A model generated the notes under the pieces. It was not told where the DNA came from. It ran no database searches and worked only from the letters and a program-made list of their open reading frames with translations. Below, in pieces: positions 18,701 through 31,567 of a stretch of DNA of 64,000 nt. This DNA comes from Ficedula albicollis. Taxonomy: Eukaryota; Chordata; Aves; Passeriformes; Muscicapidae. The translations under genes and the position numbers were made by a program. The stretch spans positions 40,650,417-40,714,416 of the forward strand of contig NC_021677.1 in assembly GCF_000247815.1 (NCBI RefSeq). Reading direction: 5' to 3'. The first letter of the stretch is position 1, and every line of letters starts with the position of its first letter.

Positions 18701-21700
18701 AACGGAACATGGCACTAGGCTCCTGTACTGTCTGCTTTAACTAGGAAGGGCAATGTCCATCTTTCGGACTCCTAAAAATGCTGTAACAAATTCAGCACAA
18801 TTCAATAGGCCTGGAAAAGGGGTGGAGGGACAGTAAAGAAAGAAAGACCTGTTTAGCCACCCACTCCCTCTGGACAAAGTTACATACCAAAAAGATTATT
18901 TCACCCTTTCCACTGCAAAAAAAAAAAAAAGTGTGAGGATTGAAGCTATTTTTCACATTCCAAGGCTGGAATGAGTACAAAGAAGGGAGTAGGTAATTAT
19001 TCTTTAAACTCATGACATAATTCAACAAAGAATTGGGTATTTCATCCTGTAAATAAGTATCCTTTAACCTGTCTTCAACCTTCAATTTTTTTCCAGTTCT
19101 AGATCCGAGATGACTCACACAGTCCCATTGTTAACAGACCTTGAGTAATTCTGGGTTCCTGTTGGGACATCTGGGAGAATTATTTGATTTGTTTTTTATG
19201 ACAGAACACTGTGTCCTGGAAAGCTGGCCCTACCTCTCAGATTCTGGTTTGCCCGAGTCTTCTCTTTTTGAGGTCTAGGAAGAAAGGGAAGCACAATCTC
19301 ACTTCTAAAGGGATGGCATCTGAACTGAAACCCTAAACAAAAAAATAAATTTACTGCTGCATAACCAGCAACAAGCAAAATTACTAAAAGCTATACAATT
19401 ATTATATTCTTATAAAGAATATATTATATTCTTTAAAATTCTTATATTATTCTTAGCCCTGTAAAATTTTGAGTATCCCACAGATTTTGCAACCTAATAC
19501 TGAGAAATAACAACATGTATGTAAAAAAAGCTGGGAATTACCAGACACACATGCCTCAGGAAATGTAAAAATACTACCATGGTTTCTGCAGGACTGTATT
19601 TAAAAACTGGCTGCTGCTTTAAACTTGTAATAATTATTTCCAGGATTAGTGCAATCAGAAGTATTTTCCTCAAAGAAAAAGGACGCATATAGTAGTCTAT
19701 CAGAGATCAGAACACTGTTGAATTCCCACTGTTAAGGAGCAGCAAAACTGTCAGTCTATCACCTTTCCTATCAATACTTAATATAGATATCAGGAATTCA
19801 TAAAACTGAAAACTACGAGTCAGTGAGCTCACATGAGATAACAGTTAGTCCAACAATATGTTCCCACCCACCCAGAAATGATTTAATATTACAAACTTGT
19901 ATTGTTATCTAGAGTATTAAGAAAAGTGGCTCAGATTTCCAGTACATTGGTAAACATTTCGCCCTTCCTTTGGTACAATTCAGTCTTCTATTATTTGTGA
20001 AATAATAATGAATTAATAAAGTTCCTTTCTACCAAGAAATTCAGGAAAAGAGGCAGAGTGATAATGCCAAAGAAAATCAGCTGTGTGCTGATAAGCTCAG
20101 TGTGAAAAGGCCCTATAAAATCTTAGACCAGTCCATAGACTCCTGACTGTTAGCTCCATTCCAGTGAGGACGTATAAAATCTTAGGCCAGTCCATAGTCT
20201 CCTGACTGTTAGCTCCATTCCAGTGAGGACTAGTGACCTGGGGACTGAGAATCCTTTCAAGAATCTAAACTGGCAGCCCAGCACTGGAGAGTAGCTCAGT
20301 ATCCCATTGTCACAAAACCCAGAGGAGAGGACATATGATGTAGTTCCTGGTAAACTGTGGCAAATTGAAGAATGCTGCCTAATTCAGATTCTGACATAAC
20401 TTTTATAGGTATTGTCATGAAAAGACAATATCTCCCAAGCTCACGAAAGACTCTATCATCTGTAACAACACAAGTCTAGGATTTTATACATGTAGTAGAC
20501 AGAGTCATCTCCCTGTTTTTCTTGAAGGAAAAATCCTTGCTCAAGATCCACATTGTTTATAAAGCTAGGATTTATTTGCTCCAAGCCTGGTGAGATGTCA
20601 GACTTGGCAGAGATATTATTAAAATTATTCTTCTGACAAGTAACATCAGAAAAGGTGCAGAAGATAATAACAAATATACTTCATGCAGGCAAACCCCTTA
20701 CAATTACCATATTTGAGCATTTATTTTACCTTGCCTCAATTAGATCATGAAGATATACCAGTGTAATGATATAGCATAATGTAAGGAACAAAAATTGCAA
20801 ATATAGCTGGTATAACAACAAAGATCAGGTTGAGCAAGGATAGTTTCCTACTGCAAATGCATTGTTCAAAAAGGCATCCAATAATGAAATGAAGTTTGAT
20901 AAATTTTCCTGTAGCAATCAGTTTAATCAGTATGAAGATGCCTGGGTCTGGCCTACAAAATCTAACATCCCTGTTGAGCACGTGGCTTGTGGCTGGAAAA
21001 GATGACAGACAGCCACTGCTGTCATGAGAAAGGATATGGATTATTCTTACCTACTTCCACCTATTGCTAAGCAGTGTAACTTCCCTAGAATTGTGTATGA
21101 GATGCTATTCTTAGGGGCTACGAAATTCTAAGTCAACATCATGAGGTTATTGACACTACCCTAAAAAGCAAAATGAAAGTGTACAAATGAAGGAATCATT
21201 CTGCTCCTGGGTCTTAACAGCAGTCCAAAACAGTGCTCAACATAAAGAGATGTGAATGCTGTGTTAGGACACAGTTATGTTTATTCCTATGGCTGAAAGG
21301 AACACACATCTTTGCTACAAAAACATATGAAAGAACATGTTTGTTGAACTTTGAAAACCTAAGACCTATAGGATCTAGCCACAGTTCAAACATCTTGGAA
21401 GGTTTGGGAGGTCCAACTCTTAACCTAAGAAAAGAAAATAGTCAGACATCTCCCCAAAGAACTGACAAGAGTTTAGAAAGACTGGCACCACTGACACAAC
21501 AGAGAGTAACACCAATGCTAAGGCTAAGAACAGTGCCATGGAAGTAAAAAGATGCAATACAATACGTCTTCAAAGCCTACAGACTGTACATCATCTGAAA
21601 GCATAAGGGTACATGAGGTATTATCCCTATAGATATTTTCTCTGATTGGTTTCTGTGATTGGTGACAAACAAGGAAGTAACAGACAAAAATGGAACAAAC

Positions 21701-24700
21701 CAAAGGCCATGACAATTGACTAGACAATTTTTTTACATGATAACTATCTAGAAAGAAGTCCAAATTACTTTTTCAAAATAAATTATGCAGTAGAAAATGA
21801 AGCCTAAAAAAAGAATGGCTGCATCTTCACTCATGAAATCTGCCTATAGGCAGAATGAAGAACAACTTGAGAACACAGATATATCCCTTAAAGGGAAAAT
21901 TATCAAAGACAGTACTAGACAGACAAATTAAATTAAGAAGATACAGAAAGTCAAAACCCAACAGACACATCAGTGAAGACTCATGGACACCATGCCCCTG
22001 AAAAAGTAACACAATGCAGGGTTTTTTCACTAGTGGAAAAGGTCCACCATCGGAATAACAACAATGCTGTACAATATCTGCTACAAAGTGTAAAAGAACA
22101 GCCTGCCTTCTAAAATCCATGGACAGGAGATTACACATTCTCACTGAAGTTAGATTTTTTATTCCTCTTTCAAGGGTTCCTTTAAATTTTGTATACAGTT
22201 TGAAAAAGATCACTTTAATATAAGGCTCTCTTTGTCAACACACTCTGAGAAACATAGTAATTTAGGATAAAATGGTAAAAAACACAGTACTTTTCTGGTA
22301 CACTCAATTTGAAATATCTTTCTACTTTTATATGTGACAACAGTTATACTGTTATCACAGAGAATGTCAGGGTGCCCAGGGAAAACTAGGCAGCTATCTG
22401 TTAATTGACATGATGCTGACATTTCTTTTTATCATTTTATTAAAAATTATATTTTAATATCTTTACTGTTAATGTTTTATTGTCTCCATAGCTCCCAACA
22501 CTTTCGTGTTTTCCATGCAGCTATTACCTTTAAGGCAGTGACTAACTCAGTAAAAGCTCTCAGGTGCTGCCAGCAAGATTATTTCATGCACCTAGAAGAA
22601 GAGTTTTCCTCATCCCATTTTTACAACCCCCACCCCTCTTACCATTCTCTGAAACAACATTCACAGCCAGTGTTGTTATATCTTGAATACAGGCAGCCTG
22701 AAATCCTTCACTAGGAGGAGTGCCATAGGTGCTGAGTCCAGTTGCTTTATTGATGTATACTGTCTTACCCGATAAAGCATCAAAATCTTGCAGCCAGACA
22801 GAACAGGAATCATTCCTGGGACTGCCTGTGCTTGTGTCATTGGCAGAGAATTCCAAGTTCCTTTGTAAGGTCGCATGGAGAACCTCAGTATCTTTCACAT
22901 TTTGTTCTGAGGATTCACCTAACGGACTTTTATCTTTACAGGTGATGTTAGTACAATCATTTTTATCAGGTAATGATAAAACATTGCCTGAAGAGACTGT
23001 GTACTCTCCTTCTATACTGCTGAGTGGTGATGAGCTGACAGGACTCTTCACAGACTCTGCTATCACACCATCTGATTGGGGGCATGCAGCCTCCTCACAA
23101 ATGCTGGACTCACACTCCCTCACTTTTTCCACTGAGGATTTATATGTTTGACAAACATTATACAAAAAATCATTATTTGAGGATTCAAGATCAAAAGAAT
23201 GGTCATCTTTTCTATTTGAGTCTGTTTGGGACTGTTCACCAAGTTGTTCTACTTCTTTGTGATCAGTTTTCATTCTGGACAGTTTGGATGATAATGATCC
23301 TGGAGATCTTTCACAACTTGTATTTTTGTCACTAACCAGAGAGTAATCAGACAATGTCAAAGGACTCTGGCAAAGGGCTCGTTTGTCTTGTGACATTTCT
23401 CCACTGCAAAATAAAGTCTTTTCCAAGGAACCAAAACCTCGGCTAGTATTATTACAATCTGTATCTTCTGCAGGTGGAGTTTCACAACTGTTGAAGTTAC
23501 CGTGACTGTCATTCCCATTCTTTGGAAAGTCACATTTAGTTTCTGTATTAAGAACTGGGAGACCACATTCACTTCGCTCTGATGTGGGTGTTGGTAGCGT
23601 AGACTTAACTCTCCCATAATACCTCCTGAACTTTTCTAATGATCCCAGCTGTGTGGACAAGCTCAGCTTCTTAGAGGGCTGAGGTCTTGGCACAGCTATC
23701 TGTCTTCGAGTGTTCTTGATAACAATTTTCTTGCGAGGAATACCTGAAGAAGTCGCCAGGGGCAATTCCACATTATTTGATGTTTCATAAGGTCTTTTAT
23801 TGGTAGCAGTAGGCATAGCTATCTCCTCCCTCACCCGATGTGACAAAGGTTTGTTCTCATTACCATCAGTCATGCATGCTTCTCTGGTAAAAGAAGCTGC
23901 ATATTCTTTACTAGTATTACTGGAAATACCCTTAGCATTTGAAGATTGAATCACAACATTGACTTTGTGGTCAAAAGCATCCTTGGCACTGACAGGGCCA
24001 GGCCTACGCTGTGTGTTTAATTCAAGATTTCTTTCTGTTTGTTCACAGTCACTTGGGGGCTCATTTTGCATAACACTTTTTACGAGGTCTGTAAGGCGCA
24101 ACTTTAATGCTAATGAACTAACAGCCCCTCTTCTGGCATCATCTTTCACTTCAGCTGTTTCCCTGTTTCTTCTTGCATTACACAGTCTCATTAATGAACT
24201 TCCAGAGACAAAAGCTCACACTCCCTCACTTTTTCCACTGAGGATTTATATGTTTGACAAACATTATACAAAAAATCATTATTTGAGGATTCAAGATCAA
24301 AAGAATGGTCATCTTTTCTATTTGAGTCTGTTTGGGACTGTTCACCAAGTTGTTCTACTTCTTTGTGATCAGTTTTCATTCTGGACAGTTTGGATGATAA
24401 TGATCCTGGAGATCTTTCACAACTTGTATTTTTGTCACTAACCAGAGAGTAATCAGACAATGTCAAAGGACTCTGGCAAAGGGCTCGTTTGTCTTGTGAC
24501 ATTTCTCCACTGCAAAATAAAGTCTTTTCCAAGGAACCAAAACCTCGGCTAATATTATTACAATCTGTATCTTCTGCAGGTGGAGTTTCACAACTGTTGA
24601 AGTTACCGTGACTGTCATTCCCATTCTTTGGAAAGTCACATTTAGTTTCTGTATTAAGAACTGGGAGACCACATTCACTTCGCTCTGATGTGGGTGTTGG

Positions 24701-27116
24701 TAGCGTAGACTTAACTCTCCCATAATACCTCCTGAACTTTTCTAATGATCCCAGCTGTGTGGACAAGCTCAGCTTCTTAGAGGGCTGAGGTCTTGGCACA
24801 GCTATCTGTCTTCGAGTGTTCTTGATAACAATTTTCTTGCGAGGAATACCTGAAGAAGTCGCCAGGGGCAATTCCACATTATTTGATGTTTCATAAGGTC
24901 TTTTATTGGTAGCAGTAGGCATAGCTATCTCCTCCCTCACCCGATGTGACAAAGGTTTGTTCTCATTACCTTCAGTCATGCATGCATCTCTGGTAAAAGA
25001 AGCTGCATATTCTTTATTAGTATTACTGGAAATACCCTTAGCATTTGAAATCAGTCATGCATGCTTCTCTGGTAAAAGAAGCTGCATATTCTTTACTAGT
25101 ATTACTGGAAATACCCTTAGCATTTGAAGATTGAATCACAACATTGACTTTGTGGTCAAAAGCATCCTTGGCACTGACAGGGCCAGGCCTACGCTGTGTG
25201 TTTAATTCAAGATTTCTTTCTGTTTGTTCACAGTCACTTGGGGGCTCATTTTGCATAACACTTTTTACGAGGTCTGTAAGGCGCAACTTTAATGCTAATG
25301 AACTAACAGCCCCTCTTCTGGCATCATCTTTCACTTCAGCTGTTTCCCTGTTTCTTCTTGCATTACACAGTCTCATTAATGAACTTCCAGAGACAGTGTG
25401 AGGTCCTGCTGCTGTTTCAGCAGGGTCTTCTCTCTCAAGCAGTGACTGAATAACATCCTTATTTAAGACACGGACCTTATTGCTTTCCTGTATTACTTGA
25501 TCTCGCTGGCTGCCCAAATCTTTTATATTTATCTCTGCACAATCTCCTAGGTCACCACAACCATCTATTTCTCTTACTTCTGATCTGGACCCTCCACTGA
25601 GAGAGGAACGAAGACATTCTGAAGGTTTCAGACGAGCATCAGGTACTTTTTGAGAACTGTTACTGTATTTTGGCTCCTGTTCTGAGGTATTTGATTTCAT
25701 TACATCAGAAACTGTGTCATCTTTGCTTGGCAATGAAATCTCTGCTTTATTGTTTCTACATGGATCAGATAACTCAGCAGTGGTCTGATTTGGGGCATTT
25801 TCAGTTTCCTGCACATTTTTACTTGACTGTATAAGAGTTGAACTTTTTTTTTCAGTAATAGATTTTCTCTTGACATCTTTTGATTGCACGGTACACATTT
25901 CATAAGAATCCACAATTTCATTACATGCTTTCTTAAAACTTTCTTGGATGCTCTTCTCGTCAAGAATTGAGGTATTCAGAACTGGAGCGTTATGCAAACG
26001 AAAGTCATTATGTTCATTAAATTCTCTGATGTCCTCACTACATGGTTCAATAAATAAATGCTCTCGTTTCAAAAATATTTTCACTCCTTCCTCTATGCAA
26101 TTTAGAAGAACATCCCAGTTCTGGAACTCAATCAGAGTCTTTGCAGGTTCCAGGCACACATCATAGTCACTGTATGCACAGATTACATTGAGAATAAAGA
26201 TCCCGTACAACTCTGGCCCACAGCGATGGCGACCAGGACTTGAGTTAGCCTGTCGGCTTGCAGGGACACTTTTTGCCTTGCAAATTACACTTTCTTTTCT
26301 TAATAAAAAATCAATTAGTTTATGTAGTCTTGTCTTTAAAACAAGCCTTCTATTCACATACAAGAACTGCATATTCTTATTGTAATGTCCCTCAGTACTG
26401 ATAAAACCACTTATCTCAAATCCTCCAGACTTGTGATTTATTTCTCGCAACTTCTGGGACCTGCCCAGTCCATAAATTTGACAAAACCGAGAGTATACAT
26501 CTCTTGTCTTAGGGAGCTGAAGCACCATAGAACAGGAAACATCGTTTCTTAAAGAAAGGGAAATAGAAGGATGCATTAGTGAAACAGCCTCTACTTTCTG
26601 TCTCACTCTCTCCATTTCCAACACAGGATCCATACACCTTCTCCTCACAGGCAACTGATGGAACAGATTGCACACGGTGACTGTAGTTCCACCACTTGGT
26701 CTGTTCAATCCAGCTTCACATACTTCCAGTGCTTGCCCATTGTGAAACAGTTTCATGAATGTTTTTGCTGTCCTGCTGGTCTTAGATGAGATTTCCACTA
26801 CACTGGCCACATTGGCTATACTTGCCAAAGCCTCTCCTCTGAAGCCATAGAAAGTCAGGTTCTCCAAGTCTCTCACTGAGCTGCACTTGCTGGTAAAGTA
26901 GCGCTTTCCAATAGCCTTTAAGTCCTCCTTCCCCATCCCAGAGCCATTGTCCACCACCTGGATCTTGAAAGCTTCCAAATCCACCCTGACAGCTATACAT
27001 GTTGCTTTGGCATCGATGCTATTGAGGACAAGCTCCTCAACACACTGTCCGAGTGAGTTGATAGTGACTCCAGAACGCAGCCTGGCTCGCACATCTTCCA
27101 CCAAACGTTTGATCAT
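6723..27116 (-). CDS. MLH3: DNA mismatch repair protein Mlh3 (MutL homologue), all coding exons
   Basis: Partner of MLH1 in the MutLgamma endonuclease, acting in the nucleus in meiotic crossover resolution and mismatch repair. Twelve coding exons, read high to low: 22643-27116, 19234-19332, 18498-18568, 17412-17516, 15308-15380, 14595-14666, 13516-13624, 9905-10064, 9242-9265, 8960-9041, 7530-7681, 6723-6800 (stop 6723-6725). Phases agree at all junctions. The N-terminal GHKL ATPase motifs are [19 protein letters not shown] and [11 protein letters not shown]. The C-terminal domain carries [12 protein letters not shown] (endonuclease metal site) and CAHGRP. The first exon contains a ~1.1-kb internal direct duplication that breaks the frame after about residue 690. 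With the duplicate collapsed, the coding length is 4314 bases, or 1437 residues, against 1453 in human. I therefore regard the break as an assembly error, not a pseudogene. Confidence 0.96.
7030..7115 (+). mobile_element. Short CR1 LINE 3'-end fragment
   Basis: The tail TAGATGATCTCTAAGGTCCC, TTCCAACCCAAACCATTCTA is the diagnostic 3' end of avian CR1. It lies in the MLH3 terminal intron, in the opposite orientation to the gene, and is strongly 5'-truncated. Confidence 0.8.
7530..7681 (-). CDS. MLH3: MLH3 exon with CAHGRP zinc-site motif
   Basis: Encodes about 50 residues including [17 protein letters not shown] and [17 protein letters not shown], the C-terminal C(P/A)HGRP element that contributes to the metal site of MutL endonucleases. 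The next and last exon (6723-6800) ends [17 protein letters not shown] and is shorter than the human C-terminus, which has about 14 further residues. Confidence 0.93.
8889..8941 (+). repeat. A-rich / GAGA simple sequence
   Basis: Runs of A (15 and 10) followed by GAGAGAGAAAG-type purine repeats, in the intron beside the MLH3 exon at 8960-9041. Confidence 0.85.
9242..9265 (-). CDS. MLH3: MLH3 24-bp microexon
   Basis: Eight codons (ELIQEQVE) sit between a TTTCTAG acceptor and a GTGAG donor. They fill exactly the gap between the exon ending TKSIVE and the exon starting LMQTTRGG, matching the human protein order (EFIREQLE). Both flanks are phase 0. Confidence 0.93.
12202..12253 (+). repeat. (A8-10 G)n simple repeat
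   Basis: Five tandem units of 8-10 adenines plus G, just upstream of the 542-bp duplication. Confidence 0.9.
12264..13350 (+). repeat. 542-bp tandem duplication in MLH3 intron
   Basis: Copies at about 12264-12807 and 12808-13350. They are essentially identical (e.g. TATTTAAAC versus TATCTAAAC) with a 2-base gap at the start. Both copies repeat the same non-conserved open frame. The adjacent MLH3 exon at 13516-13624 is not involved. Confidence 0.96.
14595..14666 (-). CDS. MLH3: MLH3 72-bp endonuclease-motif exon
   Basis: This exon encodes about 24 residues ending the sequence [19 protein letters not shown]. It contains DQHA-x2-E-x4-E, the metal-binding endonuclease motif shared by PMS2 and MLH3, at about residues 1221-1232 of the collapsed protein. 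It is 72 bases and phase-symmetric, so it can be skipped without frameshift. In human the corresponding exon 7 is absent from the shorter MLH3 isoform, which would remove nuclease function. Confidence 0.95.
16862..16970 (+). repeat. 59-bp tandem duplication in MLH3 intron
   Basis: Period 59, starting at TTTTAAGGGCAGATA. The copies differ by C/T (ATACAAATC versus ATATAAATC). The second copy is truncated at TTTTTCCATT. Confidence 0.92.
19333..22642 (-). other. MLH3: MLH3 intron after the large exon, no gene seen
   Basis: AT-rich intron between the exons at 22643 and 19332. Apart from the 59-bp duplication near 20.1 kb I see no coding segment, RNA gene or recognisable transposon. Confidence 0.75.
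20111..20229 (+). repeat. 59-bp tandem duplication in MLH3 intron
   Basis: Period 59, starting near TATAAAATCTTAG. There are two base differences: AGACC versus AGGCC, and ATAGACTCC versus ATAGTCTCC. Confidence 0.93.
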
Positions 27117-27124
27117 GTCAAAAT
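22643..27124 (-). CDS. MLH3: MLH3 large first coding exon: ATPase domain plus linker
   Basis: The exon opens after an AG acceptor at 27125-27126. The ATG is at 27114-27116, eight bases into the exon, as in the human gene, where translation starts in exon 2. Residues 1 to about 350 are the GHKL ATPase and transducer domain, including the [25 protein letters not shown] region. The rest is the fast-evolving linker, with conserved islands [19 protein letters not shown] and [19 protein letters not shown]. The donor is at 22641-22642. As it stands, the duplicated block at 23109-25395 causes stops. Reading from 25396 directly into 24210 restores one open frame across the exon. Confidence 0.94.
23109..25395 (-). 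repeat. MLH3: ~1.1-kb direct duplication inside MLH3 coding exon
   Basis: Copy one is 23109-24210 and copy two is 24215-25395, joined by AAAG. The offset is 1106 over the lower part and 1185 over the upper part, because copy two has an extra 79-bp internal tandem unit (near 24979-25135). Differences are single bases: CTAGTATT versus CTAATATT near 23446/24552, ACCATCAG versus ACCTTCAG, and CTTCTC versus CATCTC. Each copy encodes the same part of the MLH3 linker. The arrangement breaks the frame twice. Confidence 0.96.
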
Positions 27125-27973
27125 CTGATAGATGAGGAACACAAGAAACTGCGGGGAGATCACTGCTCCATGGTCCTTAAAACATGGAGAGAAAAGGGAA
27201 AAAAATTAAAGAAATACAAATTAAAGACCTGAAAAGACTGTCATTTATTTCATTCACCCTCATAAATAACACTTTTCTTAGTTTTCTTGGCATTCAGAGG
27301 CTTTCTGTGATTACTTTCATGCTCAGGCTCTGACTACACATTGTCAGTGCCTGCAGGGTACATGGCCAGAGCCTGAGTCTAAGCTCCTTGCTAACAACAT
27401 GCTGTGCACTCAAACAGCATACCCAAATCACACTCCTACCGTACGAGGCAAAACTCAAAGGACCTGCGAGCAAAAGGTCTCTACTACGATTTTCATCAGA
27501 ATTATAGAGTAAATTTCACCAAGAACGGGGCAGAAAGCTGCTTTTCTCCTGTTTTTACCTCTACGTCCCCACAAAAATTCACAGTGTTTCGTCCTGGTCA
27601 AATAGCATCTGATGCTACTTATCCAGGAAAGGAGTAAAGCGGGCTTGGCAATGGGTGTCAGGCAAAGAGCAAGCTGTTAATGCGAAAGAGAACCCACTGT
27701 TTCCAAGTCCTTGGCACCTACTGGTTTCCTAATGGCATTCAAGGGGCCTGCTAGCGGCGCCTGGGGATCCGGTGCCGCCGCTGTGACAGGTCTCCCGAGG
27801 CTCCCTGGCCCCGAGGACTGGCTGAGGAGGGCGGAGCGGACCCGCGGCTCAGCTCGTCACCACAGGCTGTTCGTGCCCTCCGCTTCCTCTTCCCGGCCGC
27901 CCCGGGCCCCGCTCCCGCCGTCGCCCCCTCAGCACCCACCGGACCGGACCGGCCCGGCCCGGCCCCGCAACGG

Positions 27974-28448
<475 letters not shown>

Positions 28449-28506
28449 GCCCGCCGCGTGGGGCAACAGCGCGTGCGCAGCCGCGAGCGGGCGGGGCCCG
28501 CGCAAG

Positions 28507-28526
28507 GGCACGCCGGGAGTTGTAGT
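28507..28526 (-). promoter_or_regulatory. ZNF143/Staf (SBS) binding-site-like element
   Basis: The minus strand here reads ACTACAACTCCCGGCGTGCC, about 17 of 20 bases in common with the ZNF143 motif ACTACAATTCCCAGCATGCC. This element is typical of CpG-island housekeeping promoters and fits the presumed MLH3 promoter just downstream of ACYP1. Confidence 0.7.
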
Positions 28527-28731
28527 TCCCTCCCGACCAGGCCCAAAGAGGCCGGTAAGGCCGGGAGCCCGGCCCGGCGGCGGGAAGCACGGCTCCCCCC
28601 TGGCCATTCCCGCACAGCACCGAGCGGGGACGGAGAGGGACAGCTTCGGTAACAAGATCCCGCTCTGAGGGCCGCCACCGACTCAACTCCTCCATCCGAC
28701 ATCCATTCCACACAGGTGAAATCGAAGCAAT

Positions 28732-28737
28732 TTTATT
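28732..28737 (-). terminator. ACYP1: ACYP1 polyadenylation signal
   Basis: TTTATT on the plus strand (AATAAA on the minus strand), about 430 bases past the ACYP1 stop. Cleavage is expected near 28712, about 190 bases from the ZNF143-like element of the next gene, MLH3. Confidence 0.65.
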
Positions 28738-29164
28738 CTACAGAAAACACGAAGTTCTGGAATAAAATAATTTTTTTTTTCTGAGGCATTTAGTGCACAG
28801 AAATAATGTTTTTAGCGATGTTTTCTATCGGCATTGACCCTGTGATTTCCTTCACATGAGCACTACACTACAAATTTCAGATCTATCTCATGTACAACTC
28901 CCCAAACCACGTACACTTGGAAACAGAGGTTGTGGCCCTGAACAACCCCTTTAACTGAGACAACATGGCTCTTCCTCTACCCACTGGAATTCTGCGAAAA
29001 GCTGAGCATCGAACTAACAGCGCAGCAAAACAATAAATTAGAAATTCAATAAAATAAAGTTCTCTAGAGCTGAACACTGGCTGACTGAATGAGTGAGTGA
29101 GGAAGAGAGGAAATGTTCTGTGAGGGCAGCTCATGCTCCAGACTTTGCTTCTTCCAGGACAAAG

Positions 29165-29832
29165 TCACTTCAAAATCTGGAATTCCTTGTGATCCAGTGC
29201 CTCAATCTTCTTCTCATTGCTGAACTCTGCTCGGCTGATACGGGACTGAGGACTTCCTATCTTCCTGAGCCATTCCTGCAGCTCCCGCACCCTGGCAGTC
29301 GGACCCTGGATTTGCCCCTGAACAGTGCCGTGGCTGGTGTTTTGGACCCAGCCAACAAGCCCCAGCTTCTTAGCTTCTCCCTGAGAAGACAATGCAGAGC
29401 AAAATGAGGTTAATCCAAACTGTAAGAGAGCAATAGAACAACATTCGCATAGAGGAGCCAATTTTGTTGGCAAGACACAGACCTCCAAGGAAGTTCCTGT
29501 GGCTCAGGCAGCAGGAAAGCAGCAGAGGATTCACTCGACTACTCAATATATTCTTTCACGCGAAAAACCGGGGCTGAAACTCACCCTTCAGTCATGCTTA
29601 CATAACCCGGCCGGGCTGCCAGCAGCACCGCGGTATCAGCCGCCTTCAGCAGCAGCCGGAGCTCGGCTCGGCCCCTCCGAGGCGCCCGCAGTGACAGAGG
29701 GCACGCCGGCAGGCTGGGCAGCCCGCCCCCGGGACCCGCGGCACGCACCTGCGTGTACTTGCGGAAGAACACGCCCTGCACCTTGCCGTGCACCTCGTAG
29801 TCCACGGACACCAAGCCATCGCCGTCCGCCAT
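29165..29832 (-). CDS. ACYP1: Acylphosphatase-1 (two coding exons)
   Basis: Small cytosolic enzyme hydrolysing the carboxyl-phosphate bond of acyl phosphates. Exons are 29749-29832 (28 codons) and 29165-29380 (71 codons plus TGA), giving 99 residues, the same length as human ACYP1. The signature GKVQGVFFRKYTQ supplies the phosphate-binding loop and catalytic Arg24 (Met counted). VGWVQNTSHGTVQG supplies catalytic Asn42. The donor is CAG|GTGCGT and the acceptor TTCTCAG|GGAGAAG. The start sits in a strong Kozak context (GCCGCCATGG). The upstream sequence is replaced 28 bases before the ATG by an 857-base G run, so the 5' UTR is not readable. Confidence 0.97.
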
Positions 29833-31109
<1,277 letters not shown>

Positions 31110-31567
31110 GTAACCCCCGCTCGCCCCGCGGCGTGAGCACCCAGCACACCTCGAGGGATGTGGTGAAACGAGCCACAGGAAGATTGTGCCGAGCTTAGTC
31201 GGACTCTGCGTGTCAGATCTGTGTGACAGAGTGGTGGATCACATTGCCAGAACTGAAGGCACACGTTACGAGAAACCGCTGGGGAGTATAACAACTCCTC
31301 TGTCGTTGCAGTATATTTCTGCTGCTACCATGATAAGACAGGGCTCAGACAGAAAAGAAATAAAAATGTGTCATTTTTCTGGCTGCATTAATGGTTCGGA
31401 CTAGAAGAGGCAGCATGGGAGCTTCCTAGATGGAAGGAATGTATAGATTTATAGGCAGCAGAAAAGTTACAAAACTTGTACTAATACTTATTATAACCCC
31501 TGTCTGCAGCCTCCATGCATTAACTGTTAGGAGAAGATTTGTCCAGTTTTGGATAAAATTGTTTGTA
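31110..31567 (+). other. ZC2HC1C: ZC2HC1C intron 1 and 5' UTR
   Basis: From the putative donor at 31110 to the start codon. A good acceptor, CCCCTGTCTGCAG, at about 31497-31509 suggests the coding exon begins near 31510 with about 58 bases of 5' UTR. An in-frame ATG at 31430 lies upstream of that acceptor and is probably intronic. Confidence 0.55.

Noticed and set aside
23084..24441. Plus-strand open frames opposite the MLH3 large exon
   Set aside because: They are antisense shadows of the MLH3 coding sequence with no homology of their own.
22584..27116. MLH3 as a pseudogene or as three separate partial genes
   Set aside because: One copy of the duplicated block removed restores a single full-length frame, and all 11 downstream coding exons are intact and in phase.
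31430..31567. Upstream in-frame ATG extending ZC2HC1C by 46 residues
   Set aside because: A good splice acceptor lies between it and the ATG at 31568, and the latter matches the family N-terminus.
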